Shown in pieces: positions 51,701 through 62,469 of a DNA stretch of 64,000 nt. Each line of letters starts with the position of its first letter. Positions within the stretch are counted from its first letter, which is position 1. A program made the position numbers and the translations under genes. The notes beneath the pieces were generated by a model that was given only the letters and a program-made list of their open reading frames with translations, did not search any database and was not told the origin of the DNA. This DNA is from Archilochus colubris (lineage: Eukaryota > Chordata > Aves > Apodiformes > Trochilidae), in assembly GCA_023079485.1 (NCBI GenBank), contig CM041084.1, positions 21,542,609 through 21,606,608 of the forward strand, in the 5' to 3' direction.

Positions 51701-53390
51701 ATCACTGAATGACTTGAAATAAGATTAAAATGTGAGTTCTCTAGTCTATTTTAAGCCGCTCTACTATTATAGTTTTTTATTATATAAAAGTTGAGCTAGT
51801 AATTTATAAAAATCTTCTAAATGCACCTTTTCCACCTTCTGTTCTCAGATTTGGCAGTGAAAAATTGTTCTGATTGCAGTTTCATGAAGTGTAATTACTT
51901 TGTCAAAGGAAAATATAATTAGAACTGATATTTAAAATGCACTATAATTGTATTTAAGCCATTTGATAGTTTGGTCACGTACTGGATGTTTTGTTAATTT
52001 AGCAACAGCTAACAATACTGAAGTTGGAGAATTGTCTGACAGTTTCTCTTTCCTGTTTTAAAGGAAATATAATTTGCTCCAGCTTTCCATCTATTTACAG
52101 AGAGAAGCTATGGAAACCTACTTTCTGTGAGCAGCATCACTGACTGCACAGCAAATTATCCACAGAAGTAATACTCCCATTGATACACTGACAGTATGAG
52201 GTTCTGTTTGAACAACAACTTGAACTTAATATTTGATCACTAAGTTTTTCTCTCTTAGGAGAGAAGTGATGTGAACAACCAGTTGAGGGCTGCGAGCTGA
52301 ATTTTAGTTCCAACTTTAATACTTAAGCTTTACTTTCCTGTCAAACAAGGTTGGTAGATACCAGATTCTCTGTGTGGTGAAAAGAATTTAGGAGATGGTA
52401 GCTTTGAAGCTGAAAATAGTTATTCTTATATTAGTTATTTTCTCTATTTGGAATGGATTCTTGATAATGGAAAATGAAGAATGCCCATGACTTACCTCTA
52501 GCATGTCAAAATATTCCAAGCATCACTTATGTTTCTTTGCTAATGAAGAGCAACATCACAAGTTTGCAGTGAGGGGCTACCTTCTCACATGAAGTCAGTG
52601 ACATTGCAGTGACAGCCGCCTTGGGGAAAGGTAGGCATAATACTACTACTTCAAGCAGGACACAAAGGGGTCTTGTACGTTTCATCTGGGAACTTCAGAC
52701 ACTTGCATCTCTTTGTGCCTGCTCTGTGACAAGAGACATGTCAAGTGTGTCAGATATGAAGAATGACAGTGCCAAACCACAGATGGATCTCGCTACGCTG
52801 TTGGGGGTAGGGACAGTGCATGGGCAGCCCCAGGGCATTTAGCTGCTAGCAAATAACACCGTGCTGCACTAGACACTACTGATGGTGGGGGAGGAGCAGA
52901 CATAATACCCATTACTGAATGTGAGCTAACTCTTGAGAAGCAGAAATGACATTTATCTCAGAAACAGAAGCAACAGAAGGCAGGCGTTCCAGAGACAGCT
53001 GCTGCATCAACAATCGTGAGCAGAATCAGAATGGGCTTTGGGAGGGAACTGAGCAGAAGCTCCCAAACTAATGGTGATGGATGGTAAAGGTGGAGAGTGG
53101 ACACATTTGTTTCTGGTCTTCATGTGAAAGCAGCCATTGCACAAGGCATGGCAGATATGCACATGTCTACAGTGCTTTATAAAGGTAATATTTAATTTAG
53201 CCTGGAGCAGCCTTTGGATGCTATTTTTTTTGGTAAAAATATTGAGAGAAGAGGTCCTCATGAAGGAACTCACAACCAAGAAGGACATAGGTGGGTGTAG
53301 ATATGTCTCCAAAAGCAAGCGATTGGCAGGCATCATTGCTTCATGTTCAGAACTAGTATCTATTAGTCTTCTTGTCCTGAAGTGTTTTCT
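36746..53390. other. long repeat-poor noncoding stretch, no gene seen
   Basis: About 16.6 kb without a recognisable gene, RNA gene or transposable element. Frames reach only about 130 codons and overlap on both strands. Simple-sequence patches occur at about 42,010-42,035 (TTTA-like), 43,420-43,442 (GA-rich), 46,312-46,332 and 46,580-46,592 (T-rich). The blocks at 36,980-37,170 and 38,210-38,580 are complex and non-repetitive and would be reasonable places to test for conserved noncoding sequence. Confidence 0.55.
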
Positions 53391-53395
53391 CAAGG
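53391..53395. repeat. left target-site duplication (caagg)
   Basis: The pentamer caagg directly precedes the LTR's terminal TG and is found again directly after its terminal CA at 53,712-53,716. The duplication is 5 bp here, against 6 bp for the related element at 61.7 kb. Confidence 0.65.
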
Positions 53396-53560
53396 TGTAG
53401 CGGGAGGAGCCATTCTTGCTCCTGATGCTCGACGAGCTGCTGGTCTCTTCCAGGACTCCAGCCACCACACAGCGCTTCCAGGGTAGAAGTGTAGTGGGAA
53501 GAGCCTTTCTTGCTCCAGGGGCTCGACAAGCTGCTGGCCTCTCCATGCCTCCTGCCAGAG
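53396..53560. repeat. direct repeat of the LTR end inside the solo LTR
   Basis: Two copies of the LTR's left-hand end lie head to tail, the first from 53,396 and the second from 53,490. They share 'tgtag.ggga.gagcc.ttcttgctcc' and 'gctcgac.agctgctgg' with a few substitutions. About 34 bp of extra sequence separates the end of the similarity from the next copy. Only the outer copy abuts the target-site duplication. Confidence 0.8.
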
Positions 53561-53711
53561 TGAGCTGAGGTCTGCTCTGTGGGTGTGTGTTCCACCTTTA
53601 TTGGCCCCCCGGCCTTGCTCATGCCCAATAGGGGCCTGTCCTAATCAGGCACAGGTGGACTCACACCCACTCACTGGCAATTCGAGGCACCTGGTTTATC
53701 TTGTCTCTACA
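53396..53711 (-). mobile_element. solo LTR, older rearranged member of the 61.7-kb element family
   Basis: It begins TGTAGCGGG and ends CTCTACA, with the same TGTAG/CTACA inverted ends as the element at 61,704-62,690. The right-hand 222 bp (53,490-53,711) align along their whole length with that element's LTRs, including 'cacctttattggcc', 'cccaataggggcctgtccta' and 'gaggcacctggtttatcttg', but with many substitutions. The left 94 bp (53,396-53,489) repeat the terminal 'tgtag(c/t)ggga(g/a)gagcc' end, so this LTR carries a partial duplication of the end that is 3' in element orientation. AATAAA lies on the minus strand at 53,602-53,597, which sets the orientation. No internal region is present, and no gene is encoded. 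The 179-codon minus-strand frame overlapping it (53,546-53,007) is not a gene. Confidence 0.83.
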
Positions 53712-53716
53712 CAAGG
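53712..53716. repeat. right target-site duplication (caagg)
   Basis: Matches the pentamer at 53,391-53,395, immediately outside the LTR's terminal CA. Confidence 0.65.
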
Positions 53717-56700
53717 AGTGAGAAACTCACTCAACTTTTCAAAAAGCTCTTTTGAAAACACTTGTGGAGCATACTTAATTCAGTGGCAGAGCTGTCTAAT
53801 ATGTATCTCATTACTCAAGAAAGAACTTGGCTTTCTGGGCTGTCCTCCATTCAGCCTGCAGGAAGGGACTTCCCACAGCCACATTCAAGAATTACAGAGT
53901 CTTCACTGGAGCAGTGTCACTAGCTCTCAGAAAGTCTCTCACAAGCTGATGATCCTTAGAAAAATATTTTAAGAATATATGGGACTTAGTAGAATTGTGG
54001 GCAGAGATATATTTGTTTTTTTTGTTTGGGTTTTTTGTTTGTTTTTTTGTTTTCTTTTTTTTTTTAATCAGAAGATCCAGATGTCTTTTCATATTAACAT
54101 TTTAACATTTTTTGTGGTTAAAAGCCACTAAGTAAATCCCTCAAGACAGTCTTTTTGCAGCTCTGTAGTATTTTGCTCTTGGAATTTTTCCAAAAGACTT
54201 TTCATGGTCCCTATTAAAGTAGTCTTTGATTTGTTTGAGTCTCAGGGTATTTCAACTTGTTATCACTCAGTCTAGTTTTCATTTCAGGCAGCCAAACAAA
54301 ATTTAGTAACACTACAAATGTGTTTACTTTTTTGCTGATAAAGAGGTCTGGTCACACAGCTTCTTTATCAGCCTCCAACAATATTAAATGTCAGCAGTGA
54401 AAGACCATTCACCTGAACACAAGATCCAGGAAAAAACATCCCCATCAGCACAAGGAGAGAGGACTTTCTGTTCTTAATATGCTAAATTATAAGGGCCAGC
54501 AAATTAAAGATTTTGATGTGTCCATAGGCAAATGTGCCCCTCACCTGAGGACCCTTCACATAAATGTCTGGGGGTGCCCTGCATCTTCCTGGCAGCTCAA
54601 ACTCCCTGCTGATCCTTGGGGAAGTTTAAAAGGGAACTGCAGCCCAGGAAGTTTATGATGTTTTCCTGTAAAGATTGGAGTTGTGGTTATTTCATACCTC
54701 CATCTGTATCTTACTGCTTTTGCTTTCCTCTCCCCATCCCCCCTCCTTTTTTTTTTTTTTTTCTTTTTTGTTCCTTCTTTTTTCAAGACTTTTCCTCTCA
54801 TCCAAATCCCTCCTCATTTATGTGCCTCATTTCCATCTTTTCAGATCTCTTCCTACCATGTGGTGGGCTGTTTGCTTTTTACTACTGGTAGATCCCTCAG
54901 CAAGACCTCTCGGGTCCCCAAAGCCCATGGGGTCAGACAGTTGTCTCTGATCTCTGGTAAAATCTGTGACTCTCCTCTTATCAAGCAAGAAAAAAGGAGG
55001 CAGAGAGGAGTCTCAGGGGCTGATGGGCTGGTGTGCTCCTCTGGTTTCTAACCAGCCATTCCTATTTGGAAAAACAGTACCTCAAAAATAATGTTTCCAT
55101 CTCTCTGTTCCCATAGCTGCCATAACTATTGCTTTAACCAGGATTGCTTTGCTTTTTTTACTGAACAGGAGAGATTACAAGATCAGGTGTAAATAAATTC
55201 CAAGAAATGAGGTTTCAGTTGGAACAAAGAGACCCTATTAATAACTAAAGAAAAGTAAAACCAGAAGATCCATTACTTCAGTAGTTGCTTTGGCACTTAA
55301 TAACACACAGAGCACAAGGACAGAGGCACTGAGGACAGGTAAGAACAAAAGCCATGAAACAGAATTCAATGCAAGCTGGTATCAGCAAAGCCTTGTGGGC
55401 CAGTGTCATCAGGACTGCTTTGCAGCTCAGTTTCTAAAACTGGCTGCTCAGCATTAAAAAGGAATTAAAATTCAATATTTTAATATTATTTTCCTTTTGC
55501 AGTACAAATACATTTAATGTTTTAGGAAAAGCTGATGACTAAGAATTTGAAGATATTTTTCTGGATTATTTGAATCTCTTACTTGTATCTCTGTTCCCTG
55601 GTAGGGCTGGAAGGGTACCACACATGCAAGACGAATGACAGCCATCACAGAGCTGACCTTTGGTTTCTTTCTTGGCCCTGGTTGTTAGTTACATAGCTAA
55701 ACATTGATACAGGTTGTACAAAGCAGAATGAATTCCTGACAAGTGCATTGCATTGCATAACTGCCTTTCATGCTGTCACAACCTGGACTGAGCAGCTCAG
55801 AAAGATTCAGATTAGAACCCTTTGCTTTCCAAACTCCTTCTCAGAGAGCATTATTGGTGTGGCTGTACTCAGCTTAGCCTCAGACCTGGTCCTTTCAGGG
55901 AGAGTGATTAAAAATTACAGTCCAAGAAAATTCTTGACCATCAATTACTCCTTGATTTGATTAAGCTGAAACTACACCCAAGGTCTGTATTTAAACATAA
56001 ATTTTAATTAAAACTATGTAAGGAATAACTCATAACTGCTGATTCTTTGATTATTATAAATGCTCAGGCTCCAATCATAAAGGCTGATATGTTGGAAAGC
56101 TGGAGTTATATTAAAAGAAAATCAGCAGTCCTGGACTCAGCATTGAGCCATCCAGTGGGGGAGGGTTGGTATCACTGAAACTCCTAAAGCCCACCATCAC
56201 AGCTTCTCCTTTTTACTTAAACAATCTTTTTGAAATTATGAGTAAGTGTGGCCAACACATGTAATGACTGAGCAATGGGGGGACCTTGGCCCCCTCCACT
56301 CTTTCATCCCTATCTCTGTCGTTGTCTCCATATGGAGGTCATTATTTCCATAGGTGTCAGGCAGCCCTTTGTCAAGCAGTCCTTAGGTTTTGTCTGAGGG
56401 CTTAAAATGGTGTTCTGACACCACTTGCCAAAGTCCTGAGGGCTGGTCCCTCCCATACACCTAAGGGTCTGCCTACCATGCACAAGACAGCTGCAGTACA
56501 GAATATTGGATAGGGACTCACCAGCCTCTCAGCTTGTACCTTGGCTTTCCTGTGACTGTGGGAATAGCTGTCATCCATCTCCAAGTAAAATGTTCCATTG
56601 GCAGGTTCAGGCTAGGATTATAAAACTCTTAATGAGGAATTATGGTATGTTTTTTAATTATTTTATCATTATAAAAATTACAGGGAGGTGTTTCAGGAAG

Positions 56701-58325
56701 TGTCCTCCAGAGGTTTATTACTAACATGTCAGAAAAACCTCCAGGACTTGGTTACATTGTTAACAAGATGTTTAAAAGCAATTAAGAATCTTAACAAGCA
56801 TAAAGCAGCACACTGCAATTCTGATTTTCTACGTTGTTAGTCAGGCTGCAAATATAGCAAGATGGTTAGCAAGGATGAAAGGGAACACGATTTATCTATT
56901 TTCTGCACCATGTACATATTAGCAGGCAGCTCAGTGCAATACAAACACTTTTGTGAGGGGCAGCAGTTGGTGCTGGGGTCCTGGCAGACCTGGCATTTAC
57001 ATTGGAGCAGCTCTCATCTAATCCTGTGGACTTATTACTTCAAGGTTTGGGGCACACCAGGTGAGCTGGTGAAGATCAGCTTTTCATATAGGCTTGTACA
57101 AAGAAATGGAGTTTTTGCTCTTAGGTCACTCTGAGATGTGAACCAAAACGGAGTAAATGGGAATGGTAAGAGATTTGAATCAGATGTCCACTCCTGCTTC
57201 AGGCTATGACATAAATGTTGACATGCAAAATACTAATTAATAAGTAATGGATCAAATGTACTGAAGGGACAGGGAACATAAAATCGGCATAGTAATTCTT
57301 CATATATTATGTCAATTCTTTGAGGTTATTATTTTTTAGTAAGTTTAAAAGACTATTAATTTTTAGCACAGTATTAATTATGTAAAACTGAATGAAGCAG
57401 GGAAATATCATCCACCTATATTTTATAAGAATGCCTTAACCTGCACTAATGTTTTTTTTAGTTTCAAGAACTACAGATTAATATTTTTATAAACTGTGCT
57501 CAAAGTATCTTCTATAGCTCTTAAAAGATCAGCATGCTTATCAGAAAAATGTCCACAAAATAAACAAAATGATCTGAAATGTCTTCTGATCACCATTCAT
57601 CTTAATCAAAGTGGATCAAACTGACTTCAAAATGAGCTGGATGCTTTGAGACTGTTGTTTCTGTAATTTATCTAGGTCCCCATGACTTCTCCCCCTTTCT
57701 CTTTCTCTCTCTCTTCTTTCCCCTGTAGTTTATTTGAGCCCTGCAGTTACTTGGATCTACTGGAAAATTCCCCATAGGCTGTATTTGCTTTCCAGAGGGA
57801 GCATAATATGATGCTGTTACCAGATGAGCTGTTTGTACATTTATGCTTCTCCTTTTCAGAACTCCAAGGCTCCAAGTTTTTGATGGTATTTTCTATATTA
57901 TCTTTGCTATGCAGCTGACTGAGGCACACTGAGTACCAAAGGCACATGACTCTCCCTGTGCAAGATCTGGGACTGTGTGTCTGAGCTGGGAGTATTCCCT
58001 TGGGTGCACTTCAATGAAGCCACTGAAAAGCAGCAACCCAAAGCTTCCATTTGATAGGAATATATTAGTCCTTTCAAAGCTTTTATTTTTGTATTTGTAT
58101 AATTAATTTAAAGGAAGCAATATTTTTAAGGAATTTAATGACAGTAAGGGAAGCAAAGGGAGCTATTAAACGCTAGGGGTGTATTTACCAGGAAGACAGA
58201 GGCTTTTATGGTTCTCCCCTCTCCCTTAACAAGGAGCCAGCAGTGTACTCATTTCTGGAGTAGTCCCCACAGGCCAGCTGTAGTAGAGCAGCCCACAGGA
58301 TTGTCAGCATTCAGGACATCAGCAG
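53717..58325. other. noncoding stretch, no gene seen
   Basis: No gene recognised. T-rich tracts occur at about 54,009-54,066 (with TTTG units) and 54,748-54,785 (C/T-rich with T17), and a pyrimidine-rich patch at about 57,690-57,726. The three overlapping plus-strand frames at 54.6-55.05 kb arise from the pyrimidine-rich composition. Confidence 0.55.
54009..54066. repeat. T-rich (TTTG)n-like simple repeat
   Basis: A stretch almost wholly of T and G with TTTG and T(6-8)G units, similar to the tract at 13.45 kb. It has no coding meaning. Confidence 0.8.
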
Positions 58326-58935
58326 AGAATCATAGAATCATAAAATAATTTTTGGTTGGAAAAGACCTTTACAATCAACAAGTCCAACCATTAACCTAGC
58401 ACTGCTAAGTCCACAACTAAACCATGTCCCTAAGCAGTGCATTTACATATCTCTTAATACCTTCATGATGACCCGGCCATTTGCTGGGACAGCCTGTTCC
58501 AGTTCCTGACCATTCTTTCAGTAAAGAATTTTTTCCTAATATCCAATCCAAACGTCCTCTAGCACAACCTGAGTACATTCCCTCTTGTTCTATTTCTTGT
58601 TACTTGAAAGAAGGGACCAACACTCACCTCTCTACCACCTCCTCCTAGTTGTAGAGAGAGATAAGGTCTCCCTTCAGCCTCCTTTCCTCCAGACTAAATA
58701 TTGCCAGTTCCCTCAGATGCTCTTGATGTGACTTGATCTCTGGGCTTCTCACCTGTTTGATATCTCTCCTCTGGATATGTTCCAGCACCTCAATGTCCTT
58801 CTTGCTGTGAGGGGCCCAAAACTGAACACAAGATTAGAGGTGCAGCGTCACCAGTGCTGAGTAAAGGGGGACAATCACTTCCCCAGTCCTGCTGGCCATG
58901 CTATTTCTGATACAAGCCAGGATGCTGTGCTGAGC
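58326..58935 (-). mobile_element. CR1 LINE 3' fragment, minus strand
   Basis: About 610 bp of CR1 in antisense. On the plus strand it starts with the reversed tail (agaatcatagaatcataaaa) and continues with 'aagtccaaccattaacctag', 'ccacaactaaaccatgtccc', 'gacagcctgttcc', 'tttcagtaaagaattttttc', 'gtctcccttcagcc' and 'aatgtccttcttgctgtgag'. The 'accattaacctagcactgc' 3' end marks a different CR1 subfamily from the copies at 24.3 and 25.6 kb. Similarity ends near the phrase 'caggatgctgtgctgagc'. It has no RT domain and is non-functional. Confidence 0.93.
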
Positions 58936-59472
58936 AGATGTCCAGAACTGCTTCATGGTTGGAAACTTTTAAATTTCTTTGGACTCTTTCAATTTTCCTT
59001 CAATATATCCAGAAAACAGTTTTTAAATTCATCAGACACCACTGAGCTGTAGAAAACTGTCAGCATGACAGGATCCCTGTCAGACACATCCAGATGGGCT
59101 CTCATGACCGTACAGTTTGCCACACTGCCTTAATTTTCTGCTCTTTCAATTAAAAATAAAAAAAAGATCTGGTACTTTGATCTGCGTTTTTCCTAATACG
59201 TGTAGATTCACCTCTGTGCTCAAGCACATGGCCAGGCAGTCTGTTACCAAACAATGATAAGGAATGTCTGTAAATTGGTTTCGCTACACTGTCTCCAGGG
59301 AAGACAACAATTGTTACCTCTCTGTCAGCCAAATGAAAATACTAAAACTCGATTTACAAACAGTAGCAAAATTGTGAGTCACTCTAGTTATACATGTCAT
59401 TACATCTACAGGTCCAAGTGTCTTGAAATTAAAACAAGATTGGTCCTGTCAGGTGCTTAACAATTTTTTAAA
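58936..59472. other. noncoding spacer, no gene seen
   Basis: About 540 bp of AT-rich sequence between the CR1 copy and the (ATT)n microsatellite, with short frames only. Confidence 0.55.

Positions 59473-59529
<57 letters not shown>
59473..59529. repeat. (ATT)19 trinucleotide microsatellite
   Basis: Nineteen uninterrupted ATT units. The perfect, long array suggests it is polymorphic in length. The poly-Asn and poly-Ile frames predicted across it on the minus strand are artefacts of the repeat. Confidence 0.97.
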
Positions 59530-61697
59530 TTCTGAAAGGGTCTTCCTAGGGAAAGCACTGTAGAAAGCATCTGTGTCAGCAAAGCATAAACTTGACACTG
59601 CATACCAAAATTCAAAGGAAATAATGCTGCAATGCACACATTGAGCCTTGTGGCCAAGATGGAGAAGGATTGCCATCTGAAGCTTTGCTTCCCCAAATTC
59701 TGCTAATGATTGTTAACTGAAAGCTGACAAAAGGAGGTGGAAAGTGCTGAGGACAAGTGGGATCTCCTCTCTTCTTTCTTTGAGTATCTCAGAAGGCCTT
59801 GGGGCCCTGGAAGCTTGGTGTCAGGATGCATTGCATATTAATAATGTATAAAGCACAATCAGCACACATGGTGCTTTGCAGGCATGTAACTCATTCTTGG
59901 CTCCAAACTTCATCACAGCACTGCAGGAGACCAGAGAAGAGCTACATCAGAAATACAAAATAATGTATTGATGCATTATTGAACAATTTAGTTCAGCAAG
60001 TCTTGTCAGCACAGATTTGAAAGCAACAACAAAAGGTTCTATGGGATATTCATGCAAATAAAGTAATGGGATTTTGAGGATGGAAATATAGCTGCATAGG
60101 GTTGTTTGTTGTCTTTGAGGGATTATAATTTAATTTTTCAAAGTAAAGGCTTGTATAACAGATTGGGAATTGATGAAGACACAAAATCTGCCAATATCAG
60201 TGCTAAAGCAGAGCTAAGACAGTGAGTTAACTCTTGGCACAGACACCCAGGATCTCTGCCCTTCAGTACCTATATTTTTCCTTTTCTATTATCTGGGGCA
60301 TCTGAGTGTTTGCTACTGCTGCATACAGAAGATCATTGATTGTATGTTTTGGAAACTATGCAGAGTTTCTTTTGGAAAAACAAATATAGTGAGACCTGAA
60401 GGAAAATGAGCAACAAAAGGCACAGAGGAAATACAAAGACAGAAACAATACCATGGTGGGTCAAGCATCTAATATCAAAACTATATAAATTGACCCTTCC
60501 ACATGAAAGAGTATAATATTGCACAGCCTGTGTTATGAGACTGGAATCCATTCCCTCCCAGAGTTTCATAGATATATTATTATAGTGAGCATAAGTAGAC
60601 TAACGTATGACTTATTTTGGGTGTCCATTATCATACAGTGATTTTGCTAACATCTGAAGTGCTTTAAAGCCCTGCTGGCTGGCACTGTAATTCATGGTGC
60701 ATCTTAAATATTCACATATATAAGTCAAGTATTGGATGTTCCCGTTCATATAACATTAATTTTTAATGTTTTTCAAATAGCTGAAAGTGAGACCATGTGG
60801 TAGTTTATTATGGCAGTTTGTATAATAGATGTAATAGATATGTTGTGGAGCTTGCTTTTAATGTCCATTATTGTACTTAGGAGTATATGTGTTACATTAC
60901 AGATGTAATTTGTCAGCTGTAGCACACTGTTGCTGTAAGAAGTTGCTGAAGAACTGTCAAGACCATGGCTACTACATATAGGTCTTATGTCTGTTGAAAA
61001 GATAACTAAGCAGATTCATTAGTCAAAAGCAACACAGTGACAGCTTGTCATATGAATATTTGTGTAGTTCTGATAACTAGATTTGATTTTTGCTAAGAAA
61101 ACATCCAGTTGCTTAAATGTCTATTTGACATGCAGATTGCTGCAGTGAGAGACAGATACAGTATATGTCTTCTTTTCAGCAATAAAGCAAAATAAGGACT
61201 GGCTGTCATGACTTTTGCATGCTGGTGGAATATCTGTGGAAGGTCATTTGTATATACATCATTATTTTACCTTGTAGACATTTTGTGAAAAAACTCTAAC
61301 TTCTTTAACTGGAATAATTTGCAAAGTCCACCTCAGATTTCTACGACTTTGAATATTTATTTCCTTATTATTGATGATTAATAACACCACATTTGAAAGG
61401 TCACAGTGTCTTTGCAAGGCTGAGAGGAATCCAGCAGGTTCATTCACATGTCAAGATGCTGGGCCTCCCTTGGATGAAGATGGTCAGACTCAGAATCTTG
61501 GCTCCCAAATATAAAGGCAAATCCTGTCACTTACAAAATTTTAGGACTTGCTGAGGTTTCAGACATTTGTATTATTTCTCTATGGGATCTCCCAACTGAA
61601 ACATCAGAGAAAACATCTTACTTTATTATCAGAACTGAATATGGCTGATCGACCTATACAAAAATATCTCAAACCCTCAGAAAACAGACAGCATGGA
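59530..61697. other. noncoding stretch, no gene seen
   Basis: AT-rich, non-repetitive DNA. An octamer-like ATGCAAAT lies at about 60,050. The block at about 60,640-61,000 is complex and free of repeats, so it is a reasonable conservation test region. No gene or RNA recognised. Confidence 0.55.
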
Positions 61698-61703
61698 TTT
61701 GGT
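61698..61703. repeat. left target-site duplication (tttggt)
   Basis: The hexamer tttggt abuts the LTR's terminal TG and is repeated exactly at 62,691-62,696 beyond the far LTR. The pair frames the whole 987-bp element. Confidence 0.92.
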
Positions 61704-61923
61704 TGTAGCAGGAAGAGCCTTTCTTGCTCCTGAGGCTCAACAAGCTGCTGACCTCTCCCATGCCTCACACCAGAGTGAGCCTCTCTCTGTGGGTGTGAGT
61801 CCCACCTTTATTGGCCCCCTGGTCTTGCTCCTGCCCAATAGGGGCCTGTCCTAACCAGGCACAGGTAGACTCACACCCACTCATTGGCAACGCGAGGCAC
61901 CTGGTTTATCTTGTTTCTCTACA
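61704..61923 (-). repeat. 3' LTR of the mini element (220 bp)
   Basis: TGTAG...CTACA termini. The polyadenylation signal AATAAA is on the minus strand at 61,812-61,807. Against the other LTR it has a instead of g in 'caggtagactc', cgcgag instead of ctcgag near its right end, and one fewer g in the run after 'caata'. No strong TATA box is visible; 'aagataaacc' near the element-5' end of the LTR is the closest. Confidence 0.93.
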
Positions 61924-61948
61924 TTTCCCCCCCCCCCCTTTTTTTTTT
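61924..61948 (-). other. polypurine tract of the mini element
   Basis: On the minus strand it reads A10, G12, AAA directly before the 3' LTR. In LTR retrotransposons such a tract survives RNase H cleavage and primes second-strand DNA synthesis, so its position is diagnostic of element orientation. It is unusually long and regular (25 pure purines). Confidence 0.88.
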
Positions 61949-62126
61949 ATATATCTTACAACACTGATTACAGGATTTTTACAAACATACAAACATTTTA
62001 CACTTATAGCTTACGGGATTTAACCCTAGCTTGCAAACATACAAACATACACTTATAGTTTACAAACAAAGTCTCTGCCTTTCCGACTTGAGTTGTTCTT
62101 CTCCCTCCTGTATCTGCTCTTCTCTT

Positions 62127-62350
62127 GGCTTCCCTCTGCTCAGGGGTTTCCAAAGAGCTTGCTGGTTCCTCATGGGTTTCTGGTTCCTCATGGGATTACA
62201 GGATTTAACCCTTCCTCATGGGATTCCATACACGGGTTTTAACCCTTCCTCATGGGATTCCATCCTCCTGGCTTCCCTCTGCTCAGGGGTTTCCAAAGAG
62301 AGAATCCTTATCTTGGCTTCCCTCTGCTCAGGGGTTTTCAATCCAAAGAG
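62127..62350. repeat. short tandem repeats inside the mini element
   Basis: The 31-bp phrase beginning 'ggcttccctctgctcagggg' and ending 'ccaaagag' occurs at 62,127-62,157, at 62,270-62,300 and in a 36-bp variant at 62,315-62,350. Between the first two lie two copies of 'tggttcctcatggg' (18-bp spacing, from 62,163) and two of 'aacccttcctcatgggattc' (34-bp spacing, 62,207 and 62,241). About 40% of the interior is thus made of nested direct repeats. The 147-codon plus-strand frame across it is antisense to the element and not a gene. Confidence 0.9.
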
Positions 62351-62449
62351 CTTGCTGGTCATACCTTTCAGGGAGAGTGTTAGCAGGCACTTTTTTCAAA
62401 TCAGGGAGAATGTTCCTGTTGCCAGCTCTGCCTTTAGACATCTGTTTGT

Positions 62450-62467
62450 TGCCTGCATTCTCCACCA
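62450..62467 (-). other. primer-binding site, tRNA-Ala type
   Basis: On the minus strand, two bases after the 5' LTR, the sequence TGGTGGAGAATGCAGGCA begins with the TGG that pairs with a tRNA's CCA end. It matches the complement of the 3' end of vertebrate tRNA-Ala (whose 3' end reads GCCCGCATTCTCCACCA) at 17 of 18 positions, with a single A for G. The tRNA sequence is from memory of the conserved vertebrate gene, not from a search. Confidence 0.82.
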
Positions 62468-62469
62468 AA

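Noticed and set aside
53007..53546. 179-codon minus-strand frame, the longest in the window
   Set aside because: Its first third lies in the solo LTR at 53.4 kb and the rest is unrelated flanking DNA. No domain is recognisable, so it is a chance frame across a repeat boundary.
53583..53972. Plus-strand frame sharing a CPIGACPNQAQVDSHPL phrase with a frame at 61,811
   Set aside because: The shared peptide is only the translation of homologous LTR sequence in the antisense direction, not a conserved protein.
54616..55051. Three overlapping plus-strand frames with poly-Phe and Ser/Pro-rich stretches
   Set aside because: Produced by a pyrimidine-rich simple sequence (C/T with T17) that lacks stops in several frames.
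59449..59696. Frames with poly-Asn and poly-Ile tracts
   Set aside because: They are translations of the (ATT)19 microsatellite.
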